Assembly (NCBI RefSeq): GCF_000737695.1
Contig: NZ_JPRM01000023.1
Location: 62,001-126,000 of the forward strand
Direction: 5' to 3'
DNA from: Flavobacterium hydatis
GTDB taxonomy: Bacteria > Bacteroidota > Bacteroidia > Flavobacteriales > Flavobacteriaceae
Length of the DNA stretch: 64,000 nt
The notes beneath the pieces were generated by a model. The model searched no databases. It was not told the DNA's origin and saw only the letters and a program-made list of their open reading frames with translations. Numbering within the stretch: the stretch's first letter is position 1; each line of letters begins with the position of its first letter. Positions 16,092-23,627 of the stretch are shown piece by piece. A program made the position numbers and the translations under genes.

Positions 16092-16589
16092 ATGAGATCC
16101 CTTTTTATTACATTGATTATAATCATATTACCTCTTTTTACTAATGCACAAGCCCCTGAAATTTTTAAAGAGGCGTCAAGAAATATAGGACGCCAACAAG
16201 CAGAAAAGATTCTTTATCCTATGCAGAAACAGTATCCCGAACTTCCAAAAACACCTTCCTTCAAACCTCTTTATCGAAATCGCATAGAAAATGCAGAAGC
16301 CAAATTAGTAAGAGAAGAACGAAAACTGAAAAAACTAGAAAATCAAGCACAGGAAAAAAAAGATGATTTAAAAACAAATCAAGAAAAATTACTAAATCTT
16401 GAAAATGCTCCGAAGAATACTAATGATTCTGATTACCAAAAAAATATTGAAAGACACAAGGAGCAAATAGCTAAAATTCAGAATGAACTAAACAAAGTTA
16501 AAATCCTGATAGAATCAAGGTCAAAAAAAATAGCAGACCTTGAAATAGCGATGGAAGATGCTAAATTCAAAAGAGAAGAAGATTATTAA
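16092..16589 (+). CDS. Secreted coiled-coil protein of unknown function
   Basis: 165 aa from the ATG at 16092, chosen because it begins a good signal peptide (MRSLFITLIIIILPLFTNAQ); the frame is open further upstream without a sensible N-terminus. After about residue 55 the protein is almost wholly charged, with heptad-like Leu/Ile spacing (ENAEAKLVREERKLKKLEN ... IESRSKKIADLEIAMED), so a long periplasmic coiled coil is predicted. No enzyme motif is visible. It could be a structural or scaffold protein. A hairpin terminator follows directly. Confidence 0.75.
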   Translation: MRSLFITLIIIILPLFTNAQAPEIFKEASRNIGRQQAEKILYPMQKQYPELPKTPSFKPLYRNRIENAEAKLVREERKLKKLENQAQEKKDDLKTNQEKLLNLENAPKNTNDSDYQKNIERHKEQIAKIQNELNKVKILIESRSKKIADLEIAMEDAKFKREEDY

Positions 16590-16598
16590 TAATATCTC

Positions 16599-16637
16599 AA
16601 ACCCGATAGTTTTTAAAAACCTATCGGGTTTTGTTTT
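16599..16637 (+). terminator. Intrinsic terminator after the coiled-coil gene
   Basis: AAACCCGATAG and CTATCGGGTTT form an 11-bp stem followed by TTGTTTTT. Confidence 0.9.
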
Positions 16638-16828
16638 TAATACAATTTCAGGAAGTAATTCCTAGATTATATTTATATATTAGCTATGAAACATTATAAA
16701 AGATAAAAAATGTTTTAAAATCAAATCAGGAATTAGTTGATGATATCAACATAATGAAATTGAATATTTTAAAACCTCAACCAATCTATAATGTAAATAA
16801 ACCCGATTAGATTAATTACGATTAAAAT

Positions 16829-17113
16829 ATGATTAAAAAAGTTATATGTGAGCAACACGGCTCAAAAGATATGTCTTTTGCCTGTATTCATCTTGCGATG
16901 GCAATAGACAAAAAAGAAAAAGTTGGCTTTTTTTATTCCGAAGCAGGAGAAGACTTACCTCAAATTGCTTGGTGCGGATCATGCGAACAATGGCTACTAG
17001 ATAATGGCGAAGAATGGAATCAAGCATTTGAAGATTTAGCCGATTTTAAAATACTATGCTCCGATTGTTACGACGAAGCCAAAGACATTCAATTCGCAAC
17101 TGATAAAATATAA
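16829..17113 (+). CDS. Small cysteine-rich protein, putative immunity-type zinc-binding protein
   Basis: 94 aa. Cysteine/histidine pairs are spaced like a zinc ribbon or treble clef: CEQHG near the N-terminus, then CIH, WCGSCEQW and CSDCYDEAK near the end. It is acidic and lacks a signal peptide, so it is cytoplasmic. I recognise the general pattern from an uncharacterised family scattered through bacteria, but no function is established. It starts a run of five same-strand small genes; the next gene begins 6 bases after its stop. Confidence 0.7.
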   Translation: MIKKVICEQHGSKDMSFACIHLAMAIDKKEKVGFFYSEAGEDLPQIAWCGSCEQWLLDNGEEWNQAFEDLADFKILCSDCYDEAKDIQFATDKI

Positions 17114-17119
17114 ACAAAC

Positions 17120-17755
17120 ATGATTTCTACTGAAGATTTTAAATTATTACCTAATAAAAATTCATTACAAAATATCTGCAAAGCAATTTCGATTCTAGAT
17201 GCCATTATTTGTCAAGAATGGGAATATCGATACTACTCCTACAATTCTAAATGGGGAGAAGGTGAAGAATTTTGCGAAATGAGAGATGGTTCTGGAGATT
17301 TAATAAATATTCTTTTTCTTGAAAATCGTTGTGTAATAAATGGTTTTGCACGCGAATATCAGCATAACAAAAAAAGTGATTTGACTAAGAACCTTCCTGA
17401 AATTTATAATGATTTCATTTTTGGTGAACCTGTTGCATCTTTTGGAACAACATTTTGTTTGTGGACAAATGAAACCGAAAATTGGGAAGTTGGAACAATT
17501 GAAGATTATAATGACAACTCCGCCGAATTCCTAGACATTTTTGATGGGAATCCGCAAACCTATATCAATTGGGCAAGCGAGTATTTTGATGAATCTTATA
17601 AAGAAACGGGAATCCCATTAAAAACTGTAACCGAAATTTATGAAGGTAAAATCTTGACTAAAGAAATGGTTTTGTCTATTGTAGACGAAATTGAAGATTG
17701 GAAATTACTAGAAGAAGATTTAAAAGAAATAAATTACGAATACGATTTTAAATAG
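17120..17755 (+). CDS. Uncharacterised acidic cytoplasmic protein, immunity-like
   Basis: 211 aa, strongly acidic, no signal peptide and no membrane segment. The N-terminal half carries the conserved-looking blocks WEYRYYSYNSKWGEGEEF, MRDGSGDLINILF and INGFARE; later blocks are SFGTTFCLWTN and IFDGNPQTYINWASEYFDE. I recall a widespread uncharacterised family with these blocks in many phyla. Small acidic proteins of this kind in tandem are typical of polymorphic-toxin immunity genes, but that role is inferred from context only. It is followed after 10 bases by a WG-repeat protein gene. Confidence 0.7.
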   Translation: MISTEDFKLLPNKNSLQNICKAISILDAIICQEWEYRYYSYNSKWGEGEEFCEMRDGSGDLINILFLENRCVINGFAREYQHNKKSDLTKNLPEIYNDFIFGEPVASFGTTFCLWTNETENWEVGTIEDYNDNSAEFLDIFDGNPQTYINWASEYFDESYKETGIPLKTVTEIYEGKILTKEMVLSIVDEIEDWKLLEEDLKEINYEYDFK

Positions 17756-17765
17756 ACTAACCGCA

Positions 17766-18860
17766 ATGAAACGCTTTTTTATCCTCTGTACATTTCTCTT
17801 TGTAAGCTGTACGTTATTTGCTCAAAATAATGATACCTGGACTGCCTTTTGGGATAAAGACACTACGCATACCGGATATAAAGATAAAAATGGCGTAATT
17901 AAAATTGAACCTAAATTTATAGGAATGACAATTGCCCATAAATTTGATGATATCATTGCAGTTTCAGAAGAAGAAGAAAATCAAAGCTGGAAGAATTATT
18001 ACCTAACAAAGACTGGTAGAATAGTTGGTAGAGATAGTTTGTACATATTTGACAATGGCCCTGATTGCGAAAACGAAGGTTATATACGTTTTAGAGATCC
18101 TAAAACAGATAAAATGGGAATGTTTAATGGTAATGGAAAAATCGTAATTCCTGCTGAATATAATAACTTAAACAAAGTTAAAAACGGAATGATTATCGTT
18201 TTAAAAGGCGCCGAAAAAGTAAACGATACTCATGATGGAGGTTGCAATCACTTTAGTTGGAGTGGCGGAAATGATTACCTTATTGATACAAATAATAAAG
18301 TCCTAATTGAGAATTTTACATATAATAATGAACTCAATTTTTATTCTTTACAAAAATCAAAAGAACCAAGTTTAGACCCAATAAGAGAAAATTTTCTTGG
18401 TGTAGATGGGCAATATTATTCGTTTATAAATTATGACAAAGAATTTAAATTGTGGCTGAAAAACGATTTACTATCCGATTTATCCAAAAAGAATCTACTA
18501 AAACATTCCTATGAAGAAATCTTCTATTGGAAAGAACCAATTGGCTGGATAAGTGAACCAAAAACTAAGTTCATTAATAAAAACTACAAACTCATAAAAG
18601 ATAAATTAGTAGAACTAAACAATCCTACATCTGATTATTTTGTTACAACCGATGGATTAAATCAATTTATCTATGAAGCAGACAAATACAATGAATATTT
18701 TAATAACTGTAACGAATCTAAAGACTGGAAATATCCAATAAAGAGTATTATTACTCAACGTGATAAAAAAAATTCCACACAAGATCATTTTGATTTTTTA
18801 AGAACCGAAAATGGGTATCAGCTGATAAGTGTTTCTATAGGAAAAGGGGAACTTAAATAG
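17766..18860 (+). CDS. Secreted WG-repeat protein
   Basis: 364 aa with a signal peptide (MKRFFILCTFLFVSCTLFA) and then repeats resembling the WG beta-repeat: DKNGVIKIEPKF, TKTGRIVGRDSLYIF, GNGKIVIPAEYNNLNKVKNG. The repeats weaken in the C-terminal half, which is unassigned. WG-repeat proteins are probably periplasmic or surface beta-propeller-like proteins of unknown function. It is the only secreted product in this run of five genes, with 10 bases separating it from the preceding gene. Confidence 0.75.
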   Translation: MKRFFILCTFLFVSCTLFAQNNDTWTAFWDKDTTHTGYKDKNGVIKIEPKFIGMTIAHKFDDIIAVSEEEENQSWKNYYLTKTGRIVGRDSLYIFDNGPDCENEGYIRFRDPKTDKMGMFNGNGKIVIPAEYNNLNKVKNGMIIVLKGAEKVNDTHDGGCNHFSWSGGNDYLIDTNNKVLIENFTYNNELNFYSLQKSKEPSLDPIRENFLGVDGQYYSFINYDKEFKLWLKNDLLSDLSKKNLLKHSYEEIFYWKEPIGWISEPKTKFINKNYKLIKDKLVELNNPTSDYFVTTDGLNQFIYEADKYNEYFNNCNESKDWKYPIKSIITQRDKKNSTQDHFDFLRTENGYQLISVSIGKGELK

Positions 18861-18905
18861 TTTTTAAATTATTGGATTTTCAGCATCCTTCTCAGCAAAT
18901 AAAGT

Positions 18906-19364
18906 ATGACAAAAGAAGATTTTAAAATCAACCTAGAAAAAGCCCTTGACGGTCTTATAGATTTTACACAGGAAATGGTAATAAACAAATTACCGCACGA
19001 TTATAAATTCATAATTAAAACCAATTGTTCATACGATGGAAATGAACTAGAAAATGATGAAGAAATTTATCCCGATGATAAAATCGATGAATCAAATTCT
19101 ATTAATCCCGCTACAAAATTGACTGCAATTGATTATTTATGGAGGAATGGTAAAGTCCCACAATGGATAAATGTTCAGGTTAGTAGTTGTGACTCCAATT
19201 TTAGCTATATAACATTAGAATGCTGCGGAAGATATTCGGCTTTTTTAAATCACAAAGATGGCCCTTTTCGTGGATTAGGACCTAGTATACCTTATCGCTA
19301 TTATGATCCAATTTCTGAAAAACTGCTACAGAAAGTAGACTTAAATGAAATAAAACAAGCATAA
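18906..19364 (+). CDS. Uncharacterised small acidic protein, immunity-like
   Basis: 152 aa, cytoplasmic, acidic. The N-terminal helix region is followed by a beta-rich core with INVQVSSCDSNFSYITLECCGRY and a proline-rich GPFRGLGPSIPYRYYDP near the end. I recall an uncharacterised family with the order 'V...TL.CCGR...LGP.IP', often as a lone gene or beside toxin loci, but cannot name it. It shares strand and spacing with its neighbours. Confidence 0.65.
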   Translation: MTKEDFKINLEKALDGLIDFTQEMVINKLPHDYKFIIKTNCSYDGNELENDEEIYPDDKIDESNSINPATKLTAIDYLWRNGKVPQWINVQVSSCDSNFSYITLECCGRYSAFLNHKDGPFRGLGPSIPYRYYDPISEKLLQKVDLNEIKQA

Positions 19365-19427
19365 TCGTGTTTTATTATAGCTATACTTTTTTTTATAATC
19401 AGGAAATAGAGATTAAAACAGAGAAAT

Positions 19428-20039
19428 ATGAATACAAAAAATACCTATCAGGAAGTTACCAAAAAATCAAGAATCTATGTTGACTTTAATGAAATGATCG
19501 ACTTCGATTTGGTTTTATTATCTCAAAAAAACACAAAGTTAAATTCCGAAGATATTGAAGTTGAACTAATTGAAGGAATGAAAATTGATATTTATATGGC
19601 AGATGAGCAAGCAGATGGTTTTAAAGACAATTTAATTGCAAGTGGAATTGTAGAAAGGAATCGTTCTGGTTTATTTGAAATCTCAAAATGGTGTTGCCGA
19701 ATTGATGAAGATGGAATTCAACATGAAAGTGAGGAAATCGAAAAGAAATTAAGATCTAAAGACTCAACTAGAGTTATAAATACATTATTAGAAATAACTT
19801 TCCATAACCAAAACTGGGAATGGGTTCAGGATTTATGCATTGAATTACTCGAAAATAAAAATCCAGATATAAAAGGTTTGGCTGTAACTTGTATTGGTCA
19901 TATTGCCAGAATACATGGAACTATAGATAAAGAAAAAGTTCTAAAAGCATTTGAAAACAGAAAGAACGACCATACTATTAACGGAAGAATAGAAGATGCA
20001 ATTGATGATATTAATATGTTTGTGACAGATAAAAAATAA
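19428..20039 (+). CDS. HEAT-like repeat protein, immunity-like
   Basis: 203 aa in two parts. Residues 1-100 form an unassigned alpha/beta domain (IYVDFNEMIDFDLVLLS ... VELIEGMKIDIYMAD). Residues about 105-200 look like two or three HEAT-type helical hairpins (RVINTLLEITFHNQNWEWV, DLCIELLENKNPDIKGLAVT, CIGHIARIHGTIDKEKVLKA). HEAT-repeat domains serve protein binding and are found in several immunity families. It ends the five-gene run; no toxin gene is adjacent. Confidence 0.65.
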   Translation: MNTKNTYQEVTKKSRIYVDFNEMIDFDLVLLSQKNTKLNSEDIEVELIEGMKIDIYMADEQADGFKDNLIASGIVERNRSGLFEISKWCCRIDEDGIQHESEEIEKKLRSKDSTRVINTLLEITFHNQNWEWVQDLCIELLENKNPDIKGLAVTCIGHIARIHGTIDKEKVLKAFENRKNDHTINGRIEDAIDDINMFVTDKK

Positions 20040-20082
20040 AGTAATATTCAACAAATTCTTCTTTTCACTAAAATACAAAGGC

Positions 20083-20090
20083 TAACTTTG
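20083..20090 (+). promoter_or_regulatory. Bacteroidetes -7 element for the SMR transporter gene
   Basis: TAACTTTG matches TAnnTTTG. It lies 15 bases before the ATG, which implies a very short leader. Confidence 0.55.
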
Positions 20091-20104
20091 TAAAAACGTG
20101 AATT

Positions 20105-20437
20105 ATGAAAAACTTTTTATTTTTAGGAATTGCCATTATATTTGAAATCATTGCAACTTCGGCATTAAAAAAATCAGAACAGTTTACGCAACTTATTCCA
20201 AGCATAATAACATTTATAGGATATGCAGGAGCATTTTACTTCCTTAGTTTTGCTATAAGAACAATTCCTGTGGGTGTTGCTTATGCAATTTGGTCTGGAG
20301 TTGGCATTGTATTAATTACCATTATCGGAGCTGTATTTTTTAAACAAACTCCTGATTTACCAGCAATAATCGGATTGGCATTAATTATAATTGGCGTTGT
20401 TGTTATCAATGTTTTTTCTAAAACTACATCACATTAG
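20105..20437 (+). CDS. Small multidrug resistance (SMR) family transporter
   Basis: 110 aa with four transmembrane helices, as in EmrE/Gdx proteins. The membrane-embedded glutamate is present in the first helix (IIFEIIATSALKKSEQF), and the third helix has the conserved VAYAIWSGVGIV segment. These act as dual-topology dimers exporting cationic compounds or guanidinium derivatives in exchange for protons. The motif AYAIWSG with FEIIATSALK fits the multidrug (EmrE/QacE) branch somewhat better than the guanidinium branch, but I cannot decide this by eye. It has its own promoter element. Confidence 0.92.
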   Translation: MKNFLFLGIAIIFEIIATSALKKSEQFTQLIPSIITFIGYAGAFYFLSFAIRTIPVGVAYAIWSGVGIVLITIIGAVFFKQTPDLPAIIGLALIIIGVVVINVFSKTTSH

Positions 20438-20462
20438 GCTAAAAATTAAACTACAAAAAAAC

Positions 20463-20493
20463 TTTTGATAGTATCAAATGATACTATCAAAAA
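20463..20493. repeat. Near-perfect palindrome between SMR and GNAT genes
   Basis: CTTTTGATAGTATCA is followed by AA and then TGATACTATCAAAAAG. Read on the minus strand it is followed by a run of T, so it could be a terminator for that strand, but no minus-strand gene ends here. An operator or a two-way transcription stop is possible. Confidence 0.6.
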
Positions 20494-20531
20494 GAATAAA
20501 ATCATAATACATCTATCTTAAACATCTACTA

Positions 20532-20996
20532 ATGAACTTAAGAAAAGCTACTATTTCTGACCTGAAAGAAATGCAGGAATTATATATCGAAACTATCAAA
20601 CATGTTTGTAAAAACGATTATAATTCAGCTCAAATAGATGTTTGGATTTCGGGAGTTAAAAATACGGAACGCTGGGTTGACGTTATCAATACACAATTTG
20701 TTTTATTGGCTATCATTCAAGATAAAATTGCTGGTTTCGGAACTTTGAAAGATGGCAATTACATTGACTTCTTTTACATTCATAAAGATTTTCAGCGACA
20801 AGGAATAGCCGATAAACTCTTAACCGAATTAGAACTTGAAGCAAAAAAGCAACATACTAAAACAATAACATCTGACATAAGTATAACCGCCAAACCTTTC
20901 TTTGAGAAAAAGGGATTTATTGTAAAAGCCGAACAAAAGAATATCCGATTAGGTATTGAACTTATCAATTACAAAATGGAAAAAGAGTTACAGTAG
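20532..20996 (+). CDS. GNAT family N-acetyltransferase
   Basis: 154 aa with the GNAT fold. The N-terminus starts MNLRKATISDLKEMQELY, and motif A is HKDFQRQGIADKLLTELE, where the QRQGIA loop binds the acetyl-CoA pyrophosphate. The C-terminal FFEKKGF block is the usual beta-alpha end of the family. The acetyl acceptor is unknown. The gene follows the palindrome at 20463 and stands before a repeat-rich gap. Confidence 0.92.
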   Translation: MNLRKATISDLKEMQELYIETIKHVCKNDYNSAQIDVWISGVKNTERWVDVINTQFVLLAIIQDKIAGFGTLKDGNYIDFFYIHKDFQRQGIADKLLTELELEAKKQHTKTITSDISITAKPFFEKKGFIVKAEQKNIRLGIELINYKMEKELQ

Positions 20997-21344
20997 CGCT
21001 ACAAATCTCTCGCAAAGTCGCAGAGACACAAAGTTTTAATTTTAAAGTTTACCAATCTTTGCTGATTTTCTGTGTGGTCCTTCGACTTCACTCAGGATGA
21101 CAATATTGCAAAAAAAACTTTGCGTCTCTGCGTCTTTGCGAGCAAAAAACATAGCATACTTTGCGCCCTTCTACTTCGCTCAGGATTACAATATTGCAAA
21201 AAAACTTTGTGTACTTTGCGTAAATCTTTGCTTACTTTGCGGTTAACAAAACACAATTCGCTTTCTGTTTAAAAAAACACAGCAAGTTTCGGATTTTATG
21301 CCCGCAAAAACCAATCGATATTTGCATTATAAAATTGAACGAAA
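20997..21344. repeat. 348-base gap filled with octamer arrays and a direct repeat
   Basis: Contains GCAAAGTC-GCAGAGAC-ACAAAG (21012-21033) and CTTTGCGT-CTCTGCGT-CTTTGCGA (21118-21141), both with 8-base period, and further CTTTGCG/CTTTGTG units to about 21241. A direct repeat (CTTCGACTTCACTCAGGATG at 21080 and CTTCTACTTCGCTCAGGATT at 21168, each continuing into CAATATTGCAAAAAAACTTT) is spaced 88 bases apart. A short frame across it is repeat-derived and not supported as a gene. Just before the next gene there is a near-match to the -7 motif (GATATTTG, about 21318). Confidence 0.7.
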
Positions 21345-22196
21345 ATGAACACACAGGAAAACATTAATTATAATCGCATTACCGATGCAATAGATTATAT
21401 CAAAGCTAACTTTAAGGAACAACCCAACTTAGATGAGGTTGCCGAAAAAGTACATTTAAGTCCGTTTCACTTTCAGCGTTTGTTTACCGAATGGGCAGGA
21501 ACGAGTCCGAAGAAATTCTTGCAATATATAAGTGTTGAACACGCCAAAAAAATCCTCAAAGAAAACAATCAGGCCACTTTATTTGATGCCGCTTATGACA
21601 CGGGACTTTCTGGAACAAGTCGTTTGCATGATTTATTTGTGAACATCGAAGGAATGACTCCTGCCGAATATAAAAACGGCGGTAAAAACTTAGCTATTAA
21701 TTTCAGTTTTGCCGAAAGTCCGTTCGGGAATATTATTGTTGCTTCGACTAGTAAAGGAGTTTGTTATATGGCTTTCGCCGAAGATGAAGAAACCGGATTT
21801 AATCATTTACAATACAAATTCCCAAATGCAACATTCTCTCGAAAACTAGATTTAGTACAACAAAATGCTTTGTTTATTTTTCAGAACGACTGGAGTAAAT
21901 TATCCGAAATAAAACTGCATTTAAAAGGAACTGATTTTCAATTAAAGGTCTGGGAAACGTTGCTCAAAATCCCTATGGGGCAACTCTCTACCTATGGTTC
22001 TATTGCCCAACAAATAGACAAACCTAATGCTTCCCGTGCAGTAGGAACTGCCATAGGTAGTAACCCTGTAGCATTCCTGATTCCGTGTCACCGCGTTATT
22101 CAATCATCAGGAACTTTTGGCGGATATATGTGGGGAAATACCCGAAAAACAGCCATTATCGGTTGGGAAGGTGTACAGGTAAATCCTGCAATATAA
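21345..22196 (+). CDS. Ada-type AraC regulator fused to O6-alkylguanine-DNA alkyltransferase
   Basis: 283 aa. Residues about 10-110 form an AraC-type double HTH (VHLSPFHFQRLFTEWAGTSPKKFLQYI, then DAAYDTGLSGTSRLHDLF). Residues about 125-280 are a methylguanine-DNA methyltransferase, with the acceptor Cys248 in IPCHRVIQSSG and the helix-turn region SRAVGTAIGSNP. It removes alkyl groups from O6-alkylguanine by irreversible transfer to Cys248 and likely regulates repair genes. Unlike E. coli Ada, the N-terminal zinc domain is absent here; a related zinc domain is encoded separately at 23382. It starts the split Ada/AlkB locus. Confidence 0.94.
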   Translation: MNTQENINYNRITDAIDYIKANFKEQPNLDEVAEKVHLSPFHFQRLFTEWAGTSPKKFLQYISVEHAKKILKENNQATLFDAAYDTGLSGTSRLHDLFVNIEGMTPAEYKNGGKNLAINFSFAESPFGNIIVASTSKGVCYMAFAEDEETGFNHLQYKFPNATFSRKLDLVQQNALFIFQNDWSKLSEIKLHLKGTDFQLKVWETLLKIPMGQLSTYGSIAQQIDKPNASRAVGTAIGSNPVAFLIPCHRVIQSSGTFGGYMWGNTRKTAIIGWEGVQVNPAI

Positions 22197-22501
22197 AGTC
22201 ACACAACGTACATCTGTAGAGACGCACCGCAGTGCGTCTACGCAAAGATTGTTAACAAAGATTCTTCGTGGAAATACGTAATGTTAGACGCACTGCGGTG
22301 CGTCTCTACAGGATAAAAATTACGGTAAAATATATTACATTTTTTTTACACAGATTCTGCTGCGTTTTAAATCATTCTAATCTTTTTAATCTGTGGCAAA
22401 AATAGAACAATCTTTGCGTAGACGCACTGCAGTACATCTTTACAGATATACTGTATGTGAATGATTCGCCATGATAAATTCAATAACATCTAAAAAAATT
22501 T
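22197..22501. repeat. Palindromic GTAGAGACGCACC repeat cluster, copy A
   Basis: 305-base gap with no gene. The unit GTAGAGACGCACCGCAGTGC (itself an imperfect palindrome) starts near 22216, and its inverted partner (TTAGACGCACTGCGGTGCGT) starts near 22284. A third, decayed inverted copy runs 22407-22456, preceded by a CACAGATT...AATCTGTGG hairpin (22350-22396). The outer ends read as inverted repeats of each other (CAAAGATTGTT at 22243 against AACAATCTTTG at 22407). Confidence 0.75.
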
Positions 22502-23215
22502 ATGCAAAATATACAATCAAAAATTGCTTCTCTTAATTGGGAAAGCATCACCGAATCTATGCACGAAAATGGATATGCAATAATTCCTAATGTGCTTAAT
22601 AACGACCAATGTGAAGATTTAAAATTCGATTATGATAATCCTAATTTATATCGAAAAACAGTTGTTATGGAGCGTTATCGTTTTGGTTTGGGCGAATACA
22701 AATATTTTAACTATCCGTTGCCTGATTTAATCCAAACGGTTCGTTCTACTATTTATCCTAAACTTGCTCCAATTGCAAATGCCTGGATGAAGGCATTAAA
22801 TATAAACACTATTTTTCCTGAATCTCATGAAAAATTATTAGAACAATGTCACGTCAATAATCAACTTAAAGCGACTGTTTTAATTTTGAAATATGGTAAA
22901 AGCGGTTTTAATACCTTACATCAGGATTTGTATGGTGACATTTATTTTCCAATTCAGATTGTACTTTTCTTAAATGAACCTGATCAAGATTTTACTGGTG
23001 GTGAGTTTGTATTAACGCAACAAACTCCCAGAGCACAATCGAAAGCTATTGTCTTGAAACCTAAAAAAGGTGATGTTCTGGTTTTTACCACCAATTTTAG
23101 ACCTGTAAAAGGTTCTAAAGGTTATTATCGTGTGAATATGAAACATGGTGTGAGTGAGATTCATTCTGGCGAGCGACATACGCTGGGGATTATTTTTCAT
23201 GATGCGTTGTCTTAA
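22502..23215 (+). CDS. 2-oxoglutarate/Fe(II)-dependent oxygenase associated with Ada/AlkB repair
   Basis: 237 aa. The double-stranded beta-helix core shows the metal triad HxD...H: His140 and Asp142 (LHQDLYGD) and His215 (MKHGVSEI), with Arg225 (GERHTLGI) as the likely 2-oxoglutarate anchor. The strands TGGEFVLT and KGDVLVF are typical of the prolyl-hydroxylase-like branch. Homologues often sit beside ada and alkB in bacteria, which suggests a role in alkylation damage response, but the substrate is unknown. It is flanked on both sides by copies of the GTAGAGACGCACC repeat cluster. Confidence 0.88.
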   Translation: MQNIQSKIASLNWESITESMHENGYAIIPNVLNNDQCEDLKFDYDNPNLYRKTVVMERYRFGLGEYKYFNYPLPDLIQTVRSTIYPKLAPIANAWMKALNINTIFPESHEKLLEQCHVNNQLKATVLILKYGKSGFNTLHQDLYGDIYFPIQIVLFLNEPDQDFTGGEFVLTQQTPRAQSKAIVLKPKKGDVLVFTTNFRPVKGSKGYYRVNMKHGVSEIHSGERHTLGIIFHDALS

Positions 23216-23220
23216 TTTTA

Positions 23221-23259
23221 AGGTTCAAAGGTGCTGAGGTACTAAGGTACAAAGGTTTT
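23221..23259 (+). repeat. Octamer-period dispersed repeat
   Basis: AGGTTCAA-AGGTGCTG-AGGTACTA-AGGTACAA-AGGTTTTA: the AGGT core recurs every 8 bases. It is the same family as the array inside the TonB receptor gene at 5141-5186. Confidence 0.75.
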
Positions 23260-23366
23260 AACATACAGTATATCTGTAGAGACGCACCGCAGTGCGTCTA
23301 ACATCACGTAAATTAATCCATAAGAACAATCTTTGTGTAGACGCACTGCGCGTCTACACAGAATAA
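23260..23366. repeat. Palindromic GTAGAGACGCACC repeat cluster, copy B
   Basis: Starts ACATACAGTATATCTGTAGA, carries GACGCACCGCAGTGCGTC, and ends with an inverted, slightly shortened unit GTAGACGCACTGCGCGTCTAC. The two halves face each other around about 45 bases. It abuts the octamer array at 23221 and lies just before the Ada-like zinc-domain gene. Confidence 0.75.
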
Positions 23367-23381
23367 AAATATAATAACATT

Positions 23382-23627
23382 ATGATTGAGCACAATAATA
23401 TTTCAAATTTAGATTTACGAAATAAGATTAAAAATGCAGAAATTTACTTTGGTGGAAACCGAAAGCTAAAAATTTACGGATCACTAAAATGCGCATCTGG
23501 TAAAAGAATGAAACGCGAAAACCGAGTTTTCTTTTTATCTGAAAATGAAGCCAAACAAAATAGCTTTAGGCCTTGCGGACATTGCATGAAAGCTGAATAT
23601 AAAAACTGGAAAAATGGACTTATTTAA
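23382..23627 (+). CDS. Stand-alone Ada-like metal-binding domain protein
   Basis: 81 aa, aligning with the N-terminal zinc domain of Ada: IYGSLKCASGKRMKRENRV corresponds to the first cysteine segment, and SFRPCGHCM to the second (E. coli FRPCKRC). Only three cysteines exist (37, 65, 68); one of the first Cys pair, apparently the position of the methyl-accepting Cys38 of E. coli Ada, is missing. It may therefore bind zinc with a histidine as fourth ligand and act in DNA or damage recognition rather than methyl transfer. It overlaps the start of alkB by 14 bases, so the two are translationally linked. Confidence 0.85.
   Translation: MIEHNNISNLDLRNKIKNAEIYFGGNRKLKIYGSLKCASGKRMKRENRVFFLSENEAKQNSFRPCGHCMKAEYKNWKNGLI

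Noticed and set aside
21072-21272. 66-aa plus-strand frame in the octamer-repeat gap
   Set aside because: It is made wholly of repeat units (CTTTGCG arrays and the CTCAGGAT direct repeat), so it is not a plausible gene.
22197-23366. Possible CRISPR array from repeated palindromes
   Set aside because: Units vary in spacing and orientation, there are too few, no spacer pattern exists and no cas gene is in the window.
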